DNA of 55,647 nucleotides from Clostridiales bacterium (GCA_004556545.1 SFGO01000012.1:1-55647), one strand, 5' to 3'. Shown: positions 33,804-42,705, counted from the first letter of the stretch. Notes: generated by a model from the letters alone, not told the origin. Made by a program: numbers and translations.

Positions 33804-33846
33804 GCCCTCGCGCCGAGCCAATGTAGCTCGCAGCGAGGGCATTTTT
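33804..33846 (+). terminator. Terminator after AraC regulator gene
   Basis: GCCCTCGC (33804-33811) pairs with GCGAGGGC (33833-33840), with further pairing inside (GAGC/GCTC), followed by TTTTT. Confidence 0.8.
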
Positions 33847-33930
33847 CTGTTGCAGATAGCGGAACATCGGCCGAAAGCGCCGCCGTTCCCCGGTTCACAG
33901 GGCGTGTTTCCGAATAGACGGCACGCTTTC

Positions 33931-35196
33931 TCAGGCGCTGAAGAACGCCGTGCAGAGCCGGACGAAAGCGTCCTGATCGGCTGCGCCCATGGTCTCGCAG
34001 GCGGAATGCATGGCCAGAATCGGAACGCCTATATCGGCGGCGGGCATGGCCAACAGGGCCGAGGCCATGGAGCCTACGGTGCTGCCGCCGGGCAGGTCGG
34101 CCCGGTTCATATAGATCTGCAGAGGAATCCGGTTAGCATCGCAAAGCCCCTGAATCACGGCGCAGGTTTCCGCATCGGAGGAATAGCGGGGGCTGCGCTT
34201 CAGCGCGACGCCGCCGCCCAGCACCGGCGCGCAGGAGAAATCCGCGTACTCCGGGTGATTGGGATGAACGGCGTGCGCCGCGTCGCAGGAAAGCAGCATG
34301 CCGTTCAGGCAGGCGTCCAGCAGCGCGCTGCGATCCAGTCCCAGCGACAGGGCCAGCTTTTCCAGAATCACCGTCAGGGTGCTGCTGTCCGCGCCCCGGC
34401 GGGTGTTGCTGCCGATTTCTTCATTATCATACAGAACCGCCACGTTGATGCCGTCTCCCTGCGCGTCCGCCAGCCCTTGCAGGCAGGCATGAACAGAGCT
34501 CAGATTATCCAGCCGGGGCGAGGTGAGCAGATCCTCCTCAAAGCCCAGCAGCGTGGGTTCGGCGCAGCAGTAGGCGCACAATTCGAAGGACAGCACGTCC
34601 TCCGGCTGCACCTGCAGGTGCTCGGCGATCTGACGAACCAGATAGCCGTTTTTCTCAAACTCGCCCTGCACCGTGCGGCAGATGGGCAGCATATCCACGT
34701 TGGACTTATAGGGCACGCCCTTGTTGACCTCCCGGTTCATGTGGATGGCTACGTTGGGGATCACCAGCAGGGGCTTGTCCCAGGAGATCAGGCGGCGCTC
34801 CGGCTGCATGGGGTCGTCCGTGCGCAGCAGCACCACGCCCGCCAGTCCCAACGGCCGATCCAGCCATGTGTTGAGAATGGCGCCTCCGTAGGGTTCCACA
34901 CTCAGGCGGCAGCAGCCGCCGGAAATCAGCTCGGGCTGGGGCTTCACCCGCATGCAGGGCCAGTCGGTATGCGCCGCCGCGATCCGAATCACGTCTTTTT
35001 GTCCTACGGTCACAGCCGCCAGAAAGGTGCCGTTTTCCACATAATACCGTCCGCCCCGCTTCACAGAAAAGGGCCGGTTCAGCGAAAGCGGCTCAAAGCC
35101 CCGTTCCTCCAGCCAGCGGGCCGCCATTTCCACCGTATGCCAGGGCGATTGTCCGCCGCCGAGCCACTTCATCAGTTCCTTTGTCCATTCAGCCAT
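33931..35196 (-). CDS. M18 family aminopeptidase
   Basis: This 421-aa zinc aminopeptidase of family M18 (aspartyl aminopeptidase group) removes N-terminal, often acidic, residues from cytoplasmic peptides. Metal-site motifs are RIAAAHTDWPCMRVKP, VLYDNEEIGSNTRRGADSST and HPNHPEYADF, with a final ILAMHSACETMGAADQ segment. The ATG at 35196 (AAGGAGCGGAGAAA upstream) gives MAEWTKELMKWLGGG, the usual family start; the longer frame reads through the promoter. Length matches the family. It has its own promoter and no operon partners. Confidence 0.9.
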   Translation of the reverse strand: MAEWTKELMKWLGGGQSPWHTVEMAARWLEERGFEPLSLNRPFSVKRGGRYYVENGTFLAAVTVGQKDVIRIAAAHTDWPCMRVKPQPELISGGCCRLSVEPYGGAILNTWLDRPLGLAGVVLLRTDDPMQPERRLISWDKPLLVIPNVAIHMNREVNKGVPYKSNVDMLPICRTVQGEFEKNGYLVRQIAEHLQVQPEDVLSFELCAYCCAEPTLLGFEEDLLTSPRLDNLSSVHACLQGLADAQGDGINVAVLYDNEEIGSNTRRGADSSTLTVILEKLALSLGLDRSALLDACLNGMLLSCDAAHAVHPNHPEYADFSCAPVLGGGVALKRSPRYSSDAETCAVIQGLCDANRIPLQIYMNRADLPGGSTVGSMASALLAMPAADIGVPILAMHSACETMGAADQDAFVRLCTAFFSA

Positions 35197-35263
35197 TTTC
35201 TCCGCTCCTTTGATTGCTTGCGCAGGCGGGAGAAAACCGCCGTCCCGCGCTGTATTCATGGGT

Positions 35264-35292
35264 ATTATATTTCTTTTCCCGGAAAGACACAA
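35264..35292 (-). promoter_or_regulatory. Sigma70 promoter of M18 aminopeptidase gene
   Basis: Minus strand: -35 TTGTGT (35287-35292), 17-bp spacer, -10 TATAAT (35264-35269). Confidence 0.6.
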
Positions 35293-35397
35293 GCCGAAAA
35301 CGCCTGTCCTCCGTTTCGGGAAGCAAAGCCAGCTCTATATTCTGGCTATATATCGCCCATATCGTAAAAAAGGATAGAAATTAACAAGCGGGATATA

Positions 35398-35426
35398 TTC
35401 CTTCGGACATAGCTTTGGCGTATACT
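35398..35426 (+). promoter_or_regulatory. Putative promoter of second sugar transporter operon
   Basis: -10 TATACT (35421-35426) with a weak TTCCTT -35 at 17 bp. The upstream 35320-35400 stretch is AT-rich. The weak -35 suggests need for an activator, perhaps the YesN-like regulator downstream. Confidence 0.4.
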
Positions 35427-35500
35427 GATATTACAAAAGCGGAGAAAGTTCCCGACGACTCCGCAGGAATCGAACCAAAACAAAGAAGGAGGATCATTCC

Positions 35501-36766
35501 ATGAAACGTACTCTCGCTATCCTGCTGGCTCTGGTGCTGGCGCTGTCCGTGTGCAGCTTTGCTGCGGCAGAAGAGGAAATCACCCTGACCGTGTTCCACT
35601 ACATGGCTCAGACCACCAAGCAGGCCGGTCTGGACGCCATCGAGGCGGCCTTCACCGAGCTTCATCCCAACGTGAAGTTCAACAATATCTACTACAATCA
35701 GGGCACCGACTACTTCCCCCAGCTGTCCACCGCCCTGTCCAGCGGCGACCAGCCCAACATCATCATGGGCAACCCCGGCCTGTATCCCGATCTGGTGACC
35801 GAGGGCTTCGTCATGGATCTGAGCGACAACGAGGTCATTAAGAGCCTGAACCTGCCCTCCGGCGACCTGGGCGACGTGTCCGCCGACGGCAAAATCTACG
35901 GCTTCCCCATCGACTTCAAAACCTGGGGCATTTTCTACAACAAGACCATCTTCGAGCAGAACGGTCTGGAAGTTCCCACCACGCTGACCCAGCTCAACGA
36001 GCTGCAGGATAAGCTGATCGCCGCCGGTATCGATCCCTATGTGCGCAGCTTTGCCGACGCCGTGTACGGCGACATCGAAGCCCGCAACACCGTCTGGACC
36101 CGCGCGCTGGAAGCCGGCGACCGCGATGTGTTCGAAAAGCTGATGAGCGGCGAAAAGAAATTCGCGGATTACCCCTACTTCGCCGAAGCGCTGGAAAACT
36201 GGAAGGCCCGTCTGGTGGCCCCCCGTACCGACGACATGAGCAACACTCAGGATATGGCGCTGGAAATGTTCGCTGCCGGCAACGCCGCCATGCGGTATGA
36301 CGGTTCCTGGAACATCGGCGACATGCTGGCCAAGAACCCCGATTTCGAAATCGGCTTCTTCGTAGCCCCCATCGACGACAACGGCTCCGCCAAGATGAAC
36401 GTGCAGGTTGACCAGAGCTTCATGGTCAATCCTCAGGCCGAAAACGCCGACATGGCGCTGGCCTTCATGGAATACTGGATGAGCCAGGGCATCGCCTGGT
36501 CCGAAGCTTCCCAGAACCCCCTGTGCTCCGGCGTTGTCAGCGACAAGCTGCAGCCCATGGTGCAGACCATGGCGGAAGTGAAGGCCTCCGGCAACATCGC
36601 TCACTACGGCGACTTCACCAAGCCCCTGTCCTCCGCTTTCACCACCGCGTGGCGTACCGAGCTGACCTCCTTCGCCGAGAGCGTGCTCACCGGCGGCACC
36701 ATGACCGTGGAAGACTGCATCGCCAACCTGCAGGCGGCCTTCGACGAGGTTATCTCCCTGAACTAA
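35501..36766 (+). CDS. Extracellular sugar-binding protein, CUT1 ABC transporter 2
   Basis: This 421-aa solute-binding protein family 1 member has signal peptide MKRTLAILLALVLALSVCSF and probable cleavage at AAA-EEE. A cysteine at residue 17 (LSVC) is a poor lipobox because Val precedes it. The mature protein begins with the usual ITLTVFHYMAQTTKQAGLDA beta-strand/helix and has DFKTWGIFYNKTIFEQNGLE and AAMRYDGSWNIGDML, typical of sugar binders. The ATG has an AAGGAGGATCATTCC ribosome site. Two permease genes follow after an internal terminator, and a YesN/YesM pair further on probably regulates the operon. No ATPase is encoded. Confidence 0.9.
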   Translation: MKRTLAILLALVLALSVCSFAAAEEEITLTVFHYMAQTTKQAGLDAIEAAFTELHPNVKFNNIYYNQGTDYFPQLSTALSSGDQPNIIMGNPGLYPDLVTEGFVMDLSDNEVIKSLNLPSGDLGDVSADGKIYGFPIDFKTWGIFYNKTIFEQNGLEVPTTLTQLNELQDKLIAAGIDPYVRSFADAVYGDIEARNTVWTRALEAGDRDVFEKLMSGEKKFADYPYFAEALENWKARLVAPRTDDMSNTQDMALEMFAAGNAAMRYDGSWNIGDMLAKNPDFEIGFFVAPIDDNGSAKMNVQVDQSFMVNPQAENADMALAFMEYWMSQGIAWSEASQNPLCSGVVSDKLQPMVQTMAEVKASGNIAHYGDFTKPLSSAFTTAWRTELTSFAESVLTGGTMTVEDCIANLQAAFDEVISLN

Positions 36767-36803
36767 GCAAAAGCTAAGTAAGCACTAAGAAATCCTTTCC
36801 AAA

Positions 36804-36842
36804 AACAGGGCCGCTTGCGGCATCCCCGCGGGCGGCCCTGTT
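36804..36842 (+). terminator. Intra-operon terminator between binding protein and permease genes
   Basis: AACAGGGCCGC (36804-36814) and GCGGCCCTGTT (36832-36842) form an 11-bp perfect stem with further internal GC pairing. The following tract (CCCTTCTT) is only moderately T-rich, so partial termination is likely. This is a common way to make more binding protein than permease. Confidence 0.65.
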
Positions 36843-36907
36843 CCCTTCTTATGGTATTGCCTCTACCAAAATATTCCCCACTTTTTCGCTGCAGGAGCTG
36901 ATTTTTT

Positions 36908-37801
36908 ATGACCGCCATCAATCCAGCCCGCCTGGATCGCAAACACCGGCTGACGCGATTTGCCGTTCGGGAGCACGGGGGAAACATCCTGTTCATGCTT
37001 CCTGCCTTCGCACTGTTCGCCTTCGTCGTTCTGATTCCCTTTATCCAGTCCATCCCCACGTCTTTTACCGACAAGAAGGCCATTTTTGCCAAGGAATGGA
37101 ACTTCGTCGGCTTTGAAAATTACGTAAAGCTGCTCAAAAGCGCTTCCTTCCGGGACAGCTTCTGGCACACCTTCCAGTTTACCATCGTATACATCATCGG
37201 CGCAAACGTGCTGGGGCTTGCTCTGGCGCTGCTTCTGTGGAAGTCCGGCCCCTTCAACAACGTGATGCGCACCCTGCTGTTCATGCCCTTTACCGTGTCT
37301 CTGGTGGCCTCTACCAAGGTATGGAGCTACGTTTACACCGACGTGCTCTCTCCGCTGACCGGCGCTCCCAGTCCGCTGGGCATCTCCTCTCAGGTCATTT
37401 ACGGCTTGGCCGCCATCGGCATCTGGCGCGATATGGGCTACTGCATGCTCATCTATATCGCCGCCCTGCAGTCCATTTCGCTGGAATATTACGAGGCGGC
37501 CCGGGTGGAAGGCGCGAATGTGTTCCATGAATTCATTCACATCACCATTCCCATGATCGTGCCCGCCATCACCTCCAATATAACGCTGCTGCTCTCCTGG
37601 GGCCTGCGCTGCTTTGACTACTCCCAAATGGTCATCAACATGAAAACGGCCAAAACCACCGCCGTATTCGTTTATGAATACATCTTCGGCAACTCCCGCG
37701 CCGGTCTGGGTCAGGCGGGCGCGATCATCCTGACGCTGGTGCTGGTCATCCTGACCAATTTGGTCACCACCATCCTGCGTAAAAAGGAGGTTGAGCTCTA
37801 A
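36908..37801 (+). CDS. CUT1 sugar ABC transporter permease (MalF-like)
   Basis: This 297-aa permease has six membrane segments; the first is ILFMLPAFALFAFVVLIPFI. The EAA loop is YEAARVEGANVFHEFIHITI (about residues 196-215). The start ATG follows a GCAGGAGCTGATTTTTT ribosome site. It overlaps the next permease gene by one base (TAATG), so translation is coupled. With its partner it forms the channel for the substrate delivered by the 35501 binding protein. Confidence 0.9.
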   Translation: MTAINPARLDRKHRLTRFAVREHGGNILFMLPAFALFAFVVLIPFIQSIPTSFTDKKAIFAKEWNFVGFENYVKLLKSASFRDSFWHTFQFTIVYIIGANVLGLALALLLWKSGPFNNVMRTLLFMPFTVSLVASTKVWSYVYTDVLSPLTGAPSPLGISSQVIYGLAAIGIWRDMGYCMLIYIAALQSISLEYYEAARVEGANVFHEFIHITIPMIVPAITSNITLLLSWGLRCFDYSQMVINMKTAKTTAVFVYEYIFGNSRAGLGQAGAIILTLVLVILTNLVTTILRKKEVEL

Positions 37802-38694
37802 TGGCGGAATATGGCGTTCGGGCGCAGAACACCTCCAATTTCGGCAAACAGGCGGGCCGCAGCCGCACAAAGGTCCTGCTGGGCACCACCCTGCGGGTGC
37901 TGTTCATTCTGGCCATTGTGTTCATCGTGCTGATTCCCTTCTACATCAGCTTCCTGTATTCCATCAAAACCCATTCGGACATCAGCCTGAACCGGCTGGC
38001 ATGGCCTCAGCACCCCACGCTGGAAAACTACGCCCGCGTGATCCGGGAAAACAAATACGTGGCCATCGGCTTCAAAAACAGCATTTTGACCACCATCCCC
38101 TGTACGCTGATCCTGCTGTTTACGACCTCCATGGCCTCCTATGTGCTGGCCCGGAACAACTCCAAATTCTATAAGGTGCTTTATTCCCTGTTCATCAGCG
38201 GCATTCTGGTGCCCTTCCAGTGCATTATGCTGCCCCTGTACATGAACATCTACAACCTCGGGCTGGTCAGCACCAATCTGGGCTTTATTCTGGCCCGTAC
38301 CGGCTTTCAGGTTTCCATCAGCGTTCTGACCATCACCGGCTTCGTCAAAGGCATCCCCCGGGATCTGGAAGAAGCTGCGGGCATCGACGGATGCGGCAAA
38401 TTCCGTACCTTCTGGCAGATCATCTTCCCCCTGATGACGCCCATCAACGTCACTCAGATGGTTCTGAACACGCTGTTCGTCTGGAACGACTACTCCACCG
38501 CCGTGGTGCTGCTGCGCACCGACGAAAGCCGCACCCTGCCGCTGGCCCAAATCATTTACTTCGGCGAGAATATGACCGAGCTGAACCTGGCCTTCGCCTT
38601 CTTCATGCTGGCCATGCTGCCGATCCTGATCCTGTATCTGAGCACCCAGCGCTTCATCGTGTCCGGCATCATGTCCGGCGCAGTGAAAGGATAA
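37801..38694 (+). CDS. CUT1 sugar ABC transporter permease (MalG-like)
   Basis: This 297-aa permease has a first membrane segment VLFILAIVFIVLIPFYISFL and an EAA loop LEEAAGIDGCGKFRTFWQII (about residues 192-211). The end STQRFIVSGIMSGAVKG is typical of MalG-type partners. AAGGAGG lies inside the preceding gene at the right distance from ATG. A strong terminator follows, ending the transporter operon before the two-component genes. Confidence 0.9.
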   Translation: MAEYGVRAQNTSNFGKQAGRSRTKVLLGTTLRVLFILAIVFIVLIPFYISFLYSIKTHSDISLNRLAWPQHPTLENYARVIRENKYVAIGFKNSILTTIPCTLILLFTTSMASYVLARNNSKFYKVLYSLFISGILVPFQCIMLPLYMNIYNLGLVSTNLGFILARTGFQVSISVLTITGFVKGIPRDLEEAAGIDGCGKFRTFWQIIFPLMTPINVTQMVLNTLFVWNDYSTAVVLLRTDESRTLPLAQIIYFGENMTELNLAFAFFMLAMLPILILYLSTQRFIVSGIMSGAVKG

Positions 38695-38714
38695 AGTCCT
38701 TTACCAGTGTTCTG

Positions 38715-38747
38715 AGGGGCGGGCCGAAAGACCCGCCCCTGTTTTTT
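38715..38747 (+). terminator. Terminator after sugar transporter operon
   Basis: AGGGGCGGG (38715-38723) pairs with CCCGCCCCT (38732-38740) around a GAAA-containing loop; a run of six T follows. Confidence 0.85.
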
Positions 38748-38771
38748 AGGCGTTTTGAGAAGCGCCTTTCA

Positions 38772-38800
38772 TTGCCGTTTTGTTTCTTTTTTGATATAAT
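38772..38800 (+). promoter_or_regulatory. Sigma70 promoter of yesN/yesM-like pair
   Basis: -35 TTGCCG (38772-38777), 17-bp spacer, -10 TATAAT (38795-38800), 60 bp before the regulator ATG. Confidence 0.65.
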
Positions 38801-38859
38801 ACATCCAGATTTGCTGCTCGTTCATTTCCCTATTCATTTTCCTAAAGGAAGGAGCCGCT

Positions 38860-40377
38860 ATGAGCCTGAAAGTCGTTATTGTCGAGGATAACCCGATCAC
38901 GGTGCGTTCGCTGGTCAAAACCATCGACTGGGCCGCGCTGAAATGTGAAGTGGCCGGGACCGCAGGGGACGGAGAAAGCGGCGGCGCAATGATCCGTCGG
39001 CTGAAGCCGGATATTGTGCTGACGGATATTCGTATGCCGGTCAAAAGCGGACTGGACATGATTTCCGACGTGCGGGCCGACGTGCCGGACTGCCGCTTTG
39101 TGATTGTCACCGGCTACGACGAGTTTCAGTATGCCAGTCAGGCCATCAAGCTGGGCGTGTTCGATTATCTGCTCAAGCCCATCGACAATGAAGAAGTGAT
39201 GCGGACGGTTCGCCGGGCCGCAGCCATGACCCGCCGTCAGATGGAGAACGACGTGGCGCTGGAGCAGGCGGAAAACCTGAAAATGCGCGCTCAGCTGCTG
39301 ACGCTTCTGACCAACGATTCCCAGCGGGGACAGGGCGTTCACGAGCTGCTGGCCGGAGCGGGCCTGCAGTTTCAGACCTACTACATCATGGCACTGCAGC
39401 AGATCGAAGAACGCTATTTTTCGCAGGCGATCCTGAACCGGGTGGAGGCCGTGCTGGCCCGCCGCCAGACGAGGGCGGTAACGCTGCTGCTCTATGACTT
39501 GGCGGTGATTTTCGTTCCCCTAGCCAACGACGGCGAAGGCTGGCAGGAGGAGGCTGCGGAGCTATCCTGCGATGTGTTGGACGAGCTGGTTCATCCCGTG
39601 CGCATCGGTGTCAGCGGACTGGGGCAGAGTAGCCACGCCATCCGTCAGGCTTACCTGCAGGCCCGGCGCGCCCTGTGGGAAGCGGCTCTGAGCAAAGAAA
39701 GCCGCGCCTGCGTATTTTACGGGGAGCAAAGCGACGGCGCGCCGGGGCAGGAGCCCATCGCCGGTACGCAGCGGCAGATTGACGAGCTGATCGCCAAGGC
39801 GGAGCTGACGGACGCCTACGCCGCCGAAGCGGCTCATGCGCTTGCCGTGCAGAGCGGCCGTCAGTACAGCAATCTGCGGGCCATGATGTTTCTGTATACC
39901 ACCGGTCTGCGCCGCCGCTTCGACCTGAGCGCGGACGAGGAGCTGGACGCGGCCATGAGCGGCATCTGGTTTGTCAGCACGGAGGAAGAAGTGCGTCAAT
40001 GCCTGCAAGAGCTGAACGAGGCCTTTCTCCGGCGTCTGGCTACGCCCAAGCAGTCCCTTTTGACCCGCAACGCCCTGCAATACATTAACCTGCATGCCAT
40101 CGAGGGCATTCAGCTCAACGATGTAGCGGATAAGCTGTGCGTCAGCGCCAACTATCTCTCCGCCCTGATTCGCAAGGAAACCGGCGTGACTTTCCATGAG
40201 CACGTGCTGGAAGCCCGGATGAACGTGGCCCGCTCCATGCTGGCCGACCCCCGCATTCTGGTGGAGGAAGTGGCCCGGACGGTAGGCTATGGCAACTATA
40301 TCTCCTTCTACAACGCCTTTAAGCGCATCGAGCATATGACGCCCACCGAATATCGGAATCGAAAGGCCAAGCTATGA
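38860..40377 (+). CDS. YesN-like response regulator (REC + AraC HTH)
   Basis: This 505-aa response regulator has a receiver domain at about 1-125 with phospho-acceptor Asp56 in IVLTDIRMP and Lys in YLLKPIDNEE. A linker of about 260 residues follows. The C-terminal AraC-type DNA-binding domain (about 405-505) contains LNDVADKLCVSANYLSALIR and VEEVARTVGYGNYISFYNAF. It probably activates the adjacent sugar transporter when its kinase senses the sugar or the loaded binding protein. Its stop overlaps the kinase start as ATGA. The ATG has an AAGGAAGGAGCCGCT ribosome site. Confidence 0.92.
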   Translation: MSLKVVIVEDNPITVRSLVKTIDWAALKCEVAGTAGDGESGGAMIRRLKPDIVLTDIRMPVKSGLDMISDVRADVPDCRFVIVTGYDEFQYASQAIKLGVFDYLLKPIDNEEVMRTVRRAAAMTRRQMENDVALEQAENLKMRAQLLTLLTNDSQRGQGVHELLAGAGLQFQTYYIMALQQIEERYFSQAILNRVEAVLARRQTRAVTLLLYDLAVIFVPLANDGEGWQEEAAELSCDVLDELVHPVRIGVSGLGQSSHAIRQAYLQARRALWEAALSKESRACVFYGEQSDGAPGQEPIAGTQRQIDELIAKAELTDAYAAEAAHALAVQSGRQYSNLRAMMFLYTTGLRRRFDLSADEELDAAMSGIWFVSTEEEVRQCLQELNEAFLRRLATPKQSLLTRNALQYINLHAIEGIQLNDVADKLCVSANYLSALIRKETGVTFHEHVLEARMNVARSMLADPRILVEEVARTVGYGNYISFYNAFKRIEHMTPTEYRNRKAKL

Positions 40378-42158
40378 AAAAATACGGCGCTTTCAGCTAC
40401 CGGGTCAAGCTGATCCTCATTTGGTGCGTGGTCATCCTGCTGATTACGGGTTTGGTATCGTTGGCGCTGACGTACAGCGCGACCCGGCAGATGCTGAAGG
40501 ATCAGAAGGCCCATCTGGAGCTTTTGACCGAGCAGGTGCTGATCAATTTTATCAACCAGACCGAGGCCGTGTCGCGTCAGCTGAGCAACCAGATCAATTC
40601 CACAGGGCTGAGCGCCCAGCTCTACGCCATGCGGAATATGACGGTCGATTCCAACGGATATTATCACGCGACCCAGTCTCTTTTATATGCTCTGAATCAG
40701 ATCATCACCGCCCAGGCGGGCTACGACGCGGTGTATCTTCATCTGGATCAGGGAAGCAGCTTTACCACCGCCTATGCCTCCGCAGAGTTCCGGCGGGAAG
40801 CGGCGGCGCTGATGGAGCAGAAGGAGCTGCGGGATACGGCGTACGGCCGCAGCCAATGGCGCACTTCGGAAAACGGGCAGGTCTACCTGATCCGGGACGT
40901 CTATAATCCCAATCCCTTCCGGCATATGGGCAAGCTGGTGGCCCGAGTGAAGCAGGAGGAGCTGGGCAGCTTAGGCAGCTATAACGACAGCCTGCACTGC
41001 GCCGTTGCTTTTCTGGACGAGGACGGCCGTACTTTGACCGTCAGCGGCGAACAGAGAGAGGGCGTGGCTCAGGCGGCGGAAGAGGCGGCCCGAACCGGGG
41101 CCAGCGAGCTTCAAGGCAGTGAAAAATATTATGTTTCCATCCAGAAGCAGGACGGCTGGACAGCCGTGGGGCTTTTGCCGGAATCCATCCTGCGGCAGGT
41201 GCGCCGCACGGCGGTGCTGACCGGCACCCTGACCGGCCTGCTCGGCGCGGCGCTGGGCTCGCTTCTGGTGCTGATGGTCACCGAACGGATGACCCGTCAG
41301 ATTCACCTGCTGGTAGGCTCGGTGGACGAGGCCGCAGCCGGGAATCTGGAGCTTCGGGTTCCGGTGGTCAGCGGCGATGAAATCGGCAAGCTGGCCAGCC
41401 ATTTCAACCGAATGCTGGAGCGCCAGCGGCGGCTGCTGATTCAGGTGCGGGAGGAAGAGACCCGCAAAAACCGGGCAGAGTATGAAATGCTGGAATACAA
41501 GTACCGTTCGCTGCAATCCCAAATCAATCCTCATTTCATCTATAATGCCATGGAAATGGTCAACGCACTGGCCAAAATCGACGGCAATACGGAAATCTGC
41601 GAGGTCGTGCAGCATATTTCCTCTTTCTTCCGGCAGAATACGGGCAATATGCAGAAGCGCTTCATTCCCGTCAAGCGGGAGTTTGACAGTCTGAAACAGT
41701 ATGCCTATATCTACCGGCACATTCACGGCGAAAAGCTGGAAACCCCCTTTCACTGCACTCCCGGCGCGGCCTTTGCGCTGATCCCCACCATGATTTTGCA
41801 GCCCGTTCTGGAAAACGCGCTGGTACACGGTGTGCGGACAGAGCATTCGGTGGTGGATATTTCCGCCCGGGACGAAGAAGGCCGGTTGGTCATCCGGGTT
41901 CAGGATAACGGCGAGGGCATGCCGCCGGAGCGGGTGGAACGCATTCTCAGCGGCTTTGCGGAGGAAAGCGAGCAGAATGGCCGGAAGTCCACAGGAATCG
42001 GTATGCGAAACGTCCGGGACCGGCTGCAGCTGATCTACGGCAGCGCGGCAGAACTGCGCATTGAATCCCAAGTAGGCGAGGGCACCGTCGTTACCATCTT
42101 GCTCCCGCTGGCCTATGAGGAAAAGGACTGGAATTTGCACGGCGGACAGGAGGAATAA
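40374..42158 (+). CDS. YesM-like sensor histidine kinase
   Basis: This 594-aa membrane kinase has a first membrane segment at about residues 12-35, an external sensing domain (about 36-275), and a second membrane segment (TAVLTGTLTGLLGAALGSLL). A HAMP linker follows with IHLLVGSVDEAAAGNLELRV. The His_kinase domain has the phospho-accepting His387 in QSQINPHFIYNAMEMV. The HATPase_c domain has LQPVLENALVHGV and DNGEGMP with GIGMRNVRDRL. It is the partner of the response regulator it overlaps. Such pairs typically regulate adjacent CUT1 sugar transporters. Confidence 0.92.
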   Translation: MKKYGAFSYRVKLILIWCVVILLITGLVSLALTYSATRQMLKDQKAHLELLTEQVLINFINQTEAVSRQLSNQINSTGLSAQLYAMRNMTVDSNGYYHATQSLLYALNQIITAQAGYDAVYLHLDQGSSFTTAYASAEFRREAAALMEQKELRDTAYGRSQWRTSENGQVYLIRDVYNPNPFRHMGKLVARVKQEELGSLGSYNDSLHCAVAFLDEDGRTLTVSGEQREGVAQAAEEAARTGASELQGSEKYYVSIQKQDGWTAVGLLPESILRQVRRTAVLTGTLTGLLGAALGSLLVLMVTERMTRQIHLLVGSVDEAAAGNLELRVPVVSGDEIGKLASHFNRMLERQRRLLIQVREEETRKNRAEYEMLEYKYRSLQSQINPHFIYNAMEMVNALAKIDGNTEICEVVQHISSFFRQNTGNMQKRFIPVKREFDSLKQYAYIYRHIHGEKLETPFHCTPGAAFALIPTMILQPVLENALVHGVRTEHSVVDISARDEEGRLVIRVQDNGEGMPPERVERILSGFAEESEQNGRKSTGIGMRNVRDRLQLIYGSAAELRIESQVGEGTVVTILLPLAYEEKDWNLHGGQEE

Positions 42159-42334
42159 GGCGCGCGTTTGGACTGCCTGAAATGATTTTCCGTTGGAAAA
42201 ACCGCTGTTTTTTCCCATTCCCCCGCCGTTCCTTCGGACAGGAAAACTTTGGGGCTTATTATAATTTGTTTGTGTTCTCTTTGGCAAAAGATTGATAAAA
42301 GTTTCACAAAAGGTGCTTCAAAGCCCAACATACC

Positions 42335-42365
42335 GGCGTTTCCGTTTGACACGGAAACGCCTTTT
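42335..42365 (+). terminator. Terminator downstream of histidine kinase gene
   Basis: GGCGTTTCCGT (42335-42345) and ACGGAAACGCC (42351-42361) form a perfect 11-bp stem with a 5-nt loop, followed by TTTT. It lies 177 bp after the kinase stop. A TATAAT at 42260-42265 lies between, so a small RNA of about 95 nt is conceivable but unsupported otherwise. Confidence 0.8.
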
Positions 42366-42421
42366 CGCGTTCGGCGGTTCCGGCTTATAAGCGTTTCTTA
42401 TCGATAAATACGGAATGATTA

Positions 42422-42451
42422 TTGGATATTTTGGAAAAACCCCCATATAAT
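42422..42451 (+). promoter_or_regulatory. Promoter of MATE gene leader
   Basis: -35 TTGGAT (42422-42427), 18-bp spacer, -10 TATAAT (42446-42451). It gives a leader of nearly 250 nt before the MATE ATG. Confidence 0.6.
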
Positions 42452-42519
42452 GTGCCTATTCCAACGCCGGAGAACCGATTCCGGCAAGCATTTTATTTGA
42501 ATGAAAGGACGTGTCGGAG

Positions 42520-42627
42520 ATGCGAAGCAACGCCATGCTGCTTCTGTTGGCAAACAAAACGAAAAAACCGCGCAGCCGTCAGCGGCGAAGACGCCTGTTC
42601 TCCGATACTATCCGGGAACGGCGTTAA
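42520..42627 (+). CDS. Candidate 35-residue Arg-rich leader peptide upstream of MATE gene
   Basis: ATG at 42520 (AAAGGA about 10 bases upstream) encodes MRSNAMLLLLANKTKK followed by PRSRQRRRRLFSDTIRERR and stops at 42625-42627. That is 12 bases before a terminator hairpin and 78 before the MATE gene. The dense arginine run, the position between promoter and terminator, and a possible antiterminator pairing inside codons 17-20 suggest a transcription-attenuation leader. No family similarity is claimed. It could be a chance ORF. Confidence 0.45.
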   Translation: MRSNAMLLLLANKTKKPRSRQRRRRLFSDTIRERR

Positions 42628-42638
42628 CGCTATTGCGG

Positions 42639-42675
42639 CGGCCGCGGCATTTGTACGCGGCCGTCGTTCCTTTTT
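42639..42675 (+). terminator. Attenuator-type terminator in the MATE leader
   Basis: CGGCCGCG (42639-42646) pairs perfectly with CGCGGCCG (42656-42663); the downstream tract TCGTTCCTTTTT ends at 42675. An alternative partner for the first arm is CCGCG-CA-GCCG at 42568-42578, inside the leader ORF: nine pairs with a 2-nt bulge. Formation of that pairing would prevent the terminator. Confidence 0.6.
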
Positions 42676-42705
42676 CCAAATTTTCAGAAACGGAGGGACA
42701 GGGTT

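Noticed and set aside
33481..35367. 628-codon plus-strand frame through the AraC gene end and M18 gene
   Set aside because: It overlaps two well supported genes and a terminator, with Arg/Ala-rich nonsense composition.
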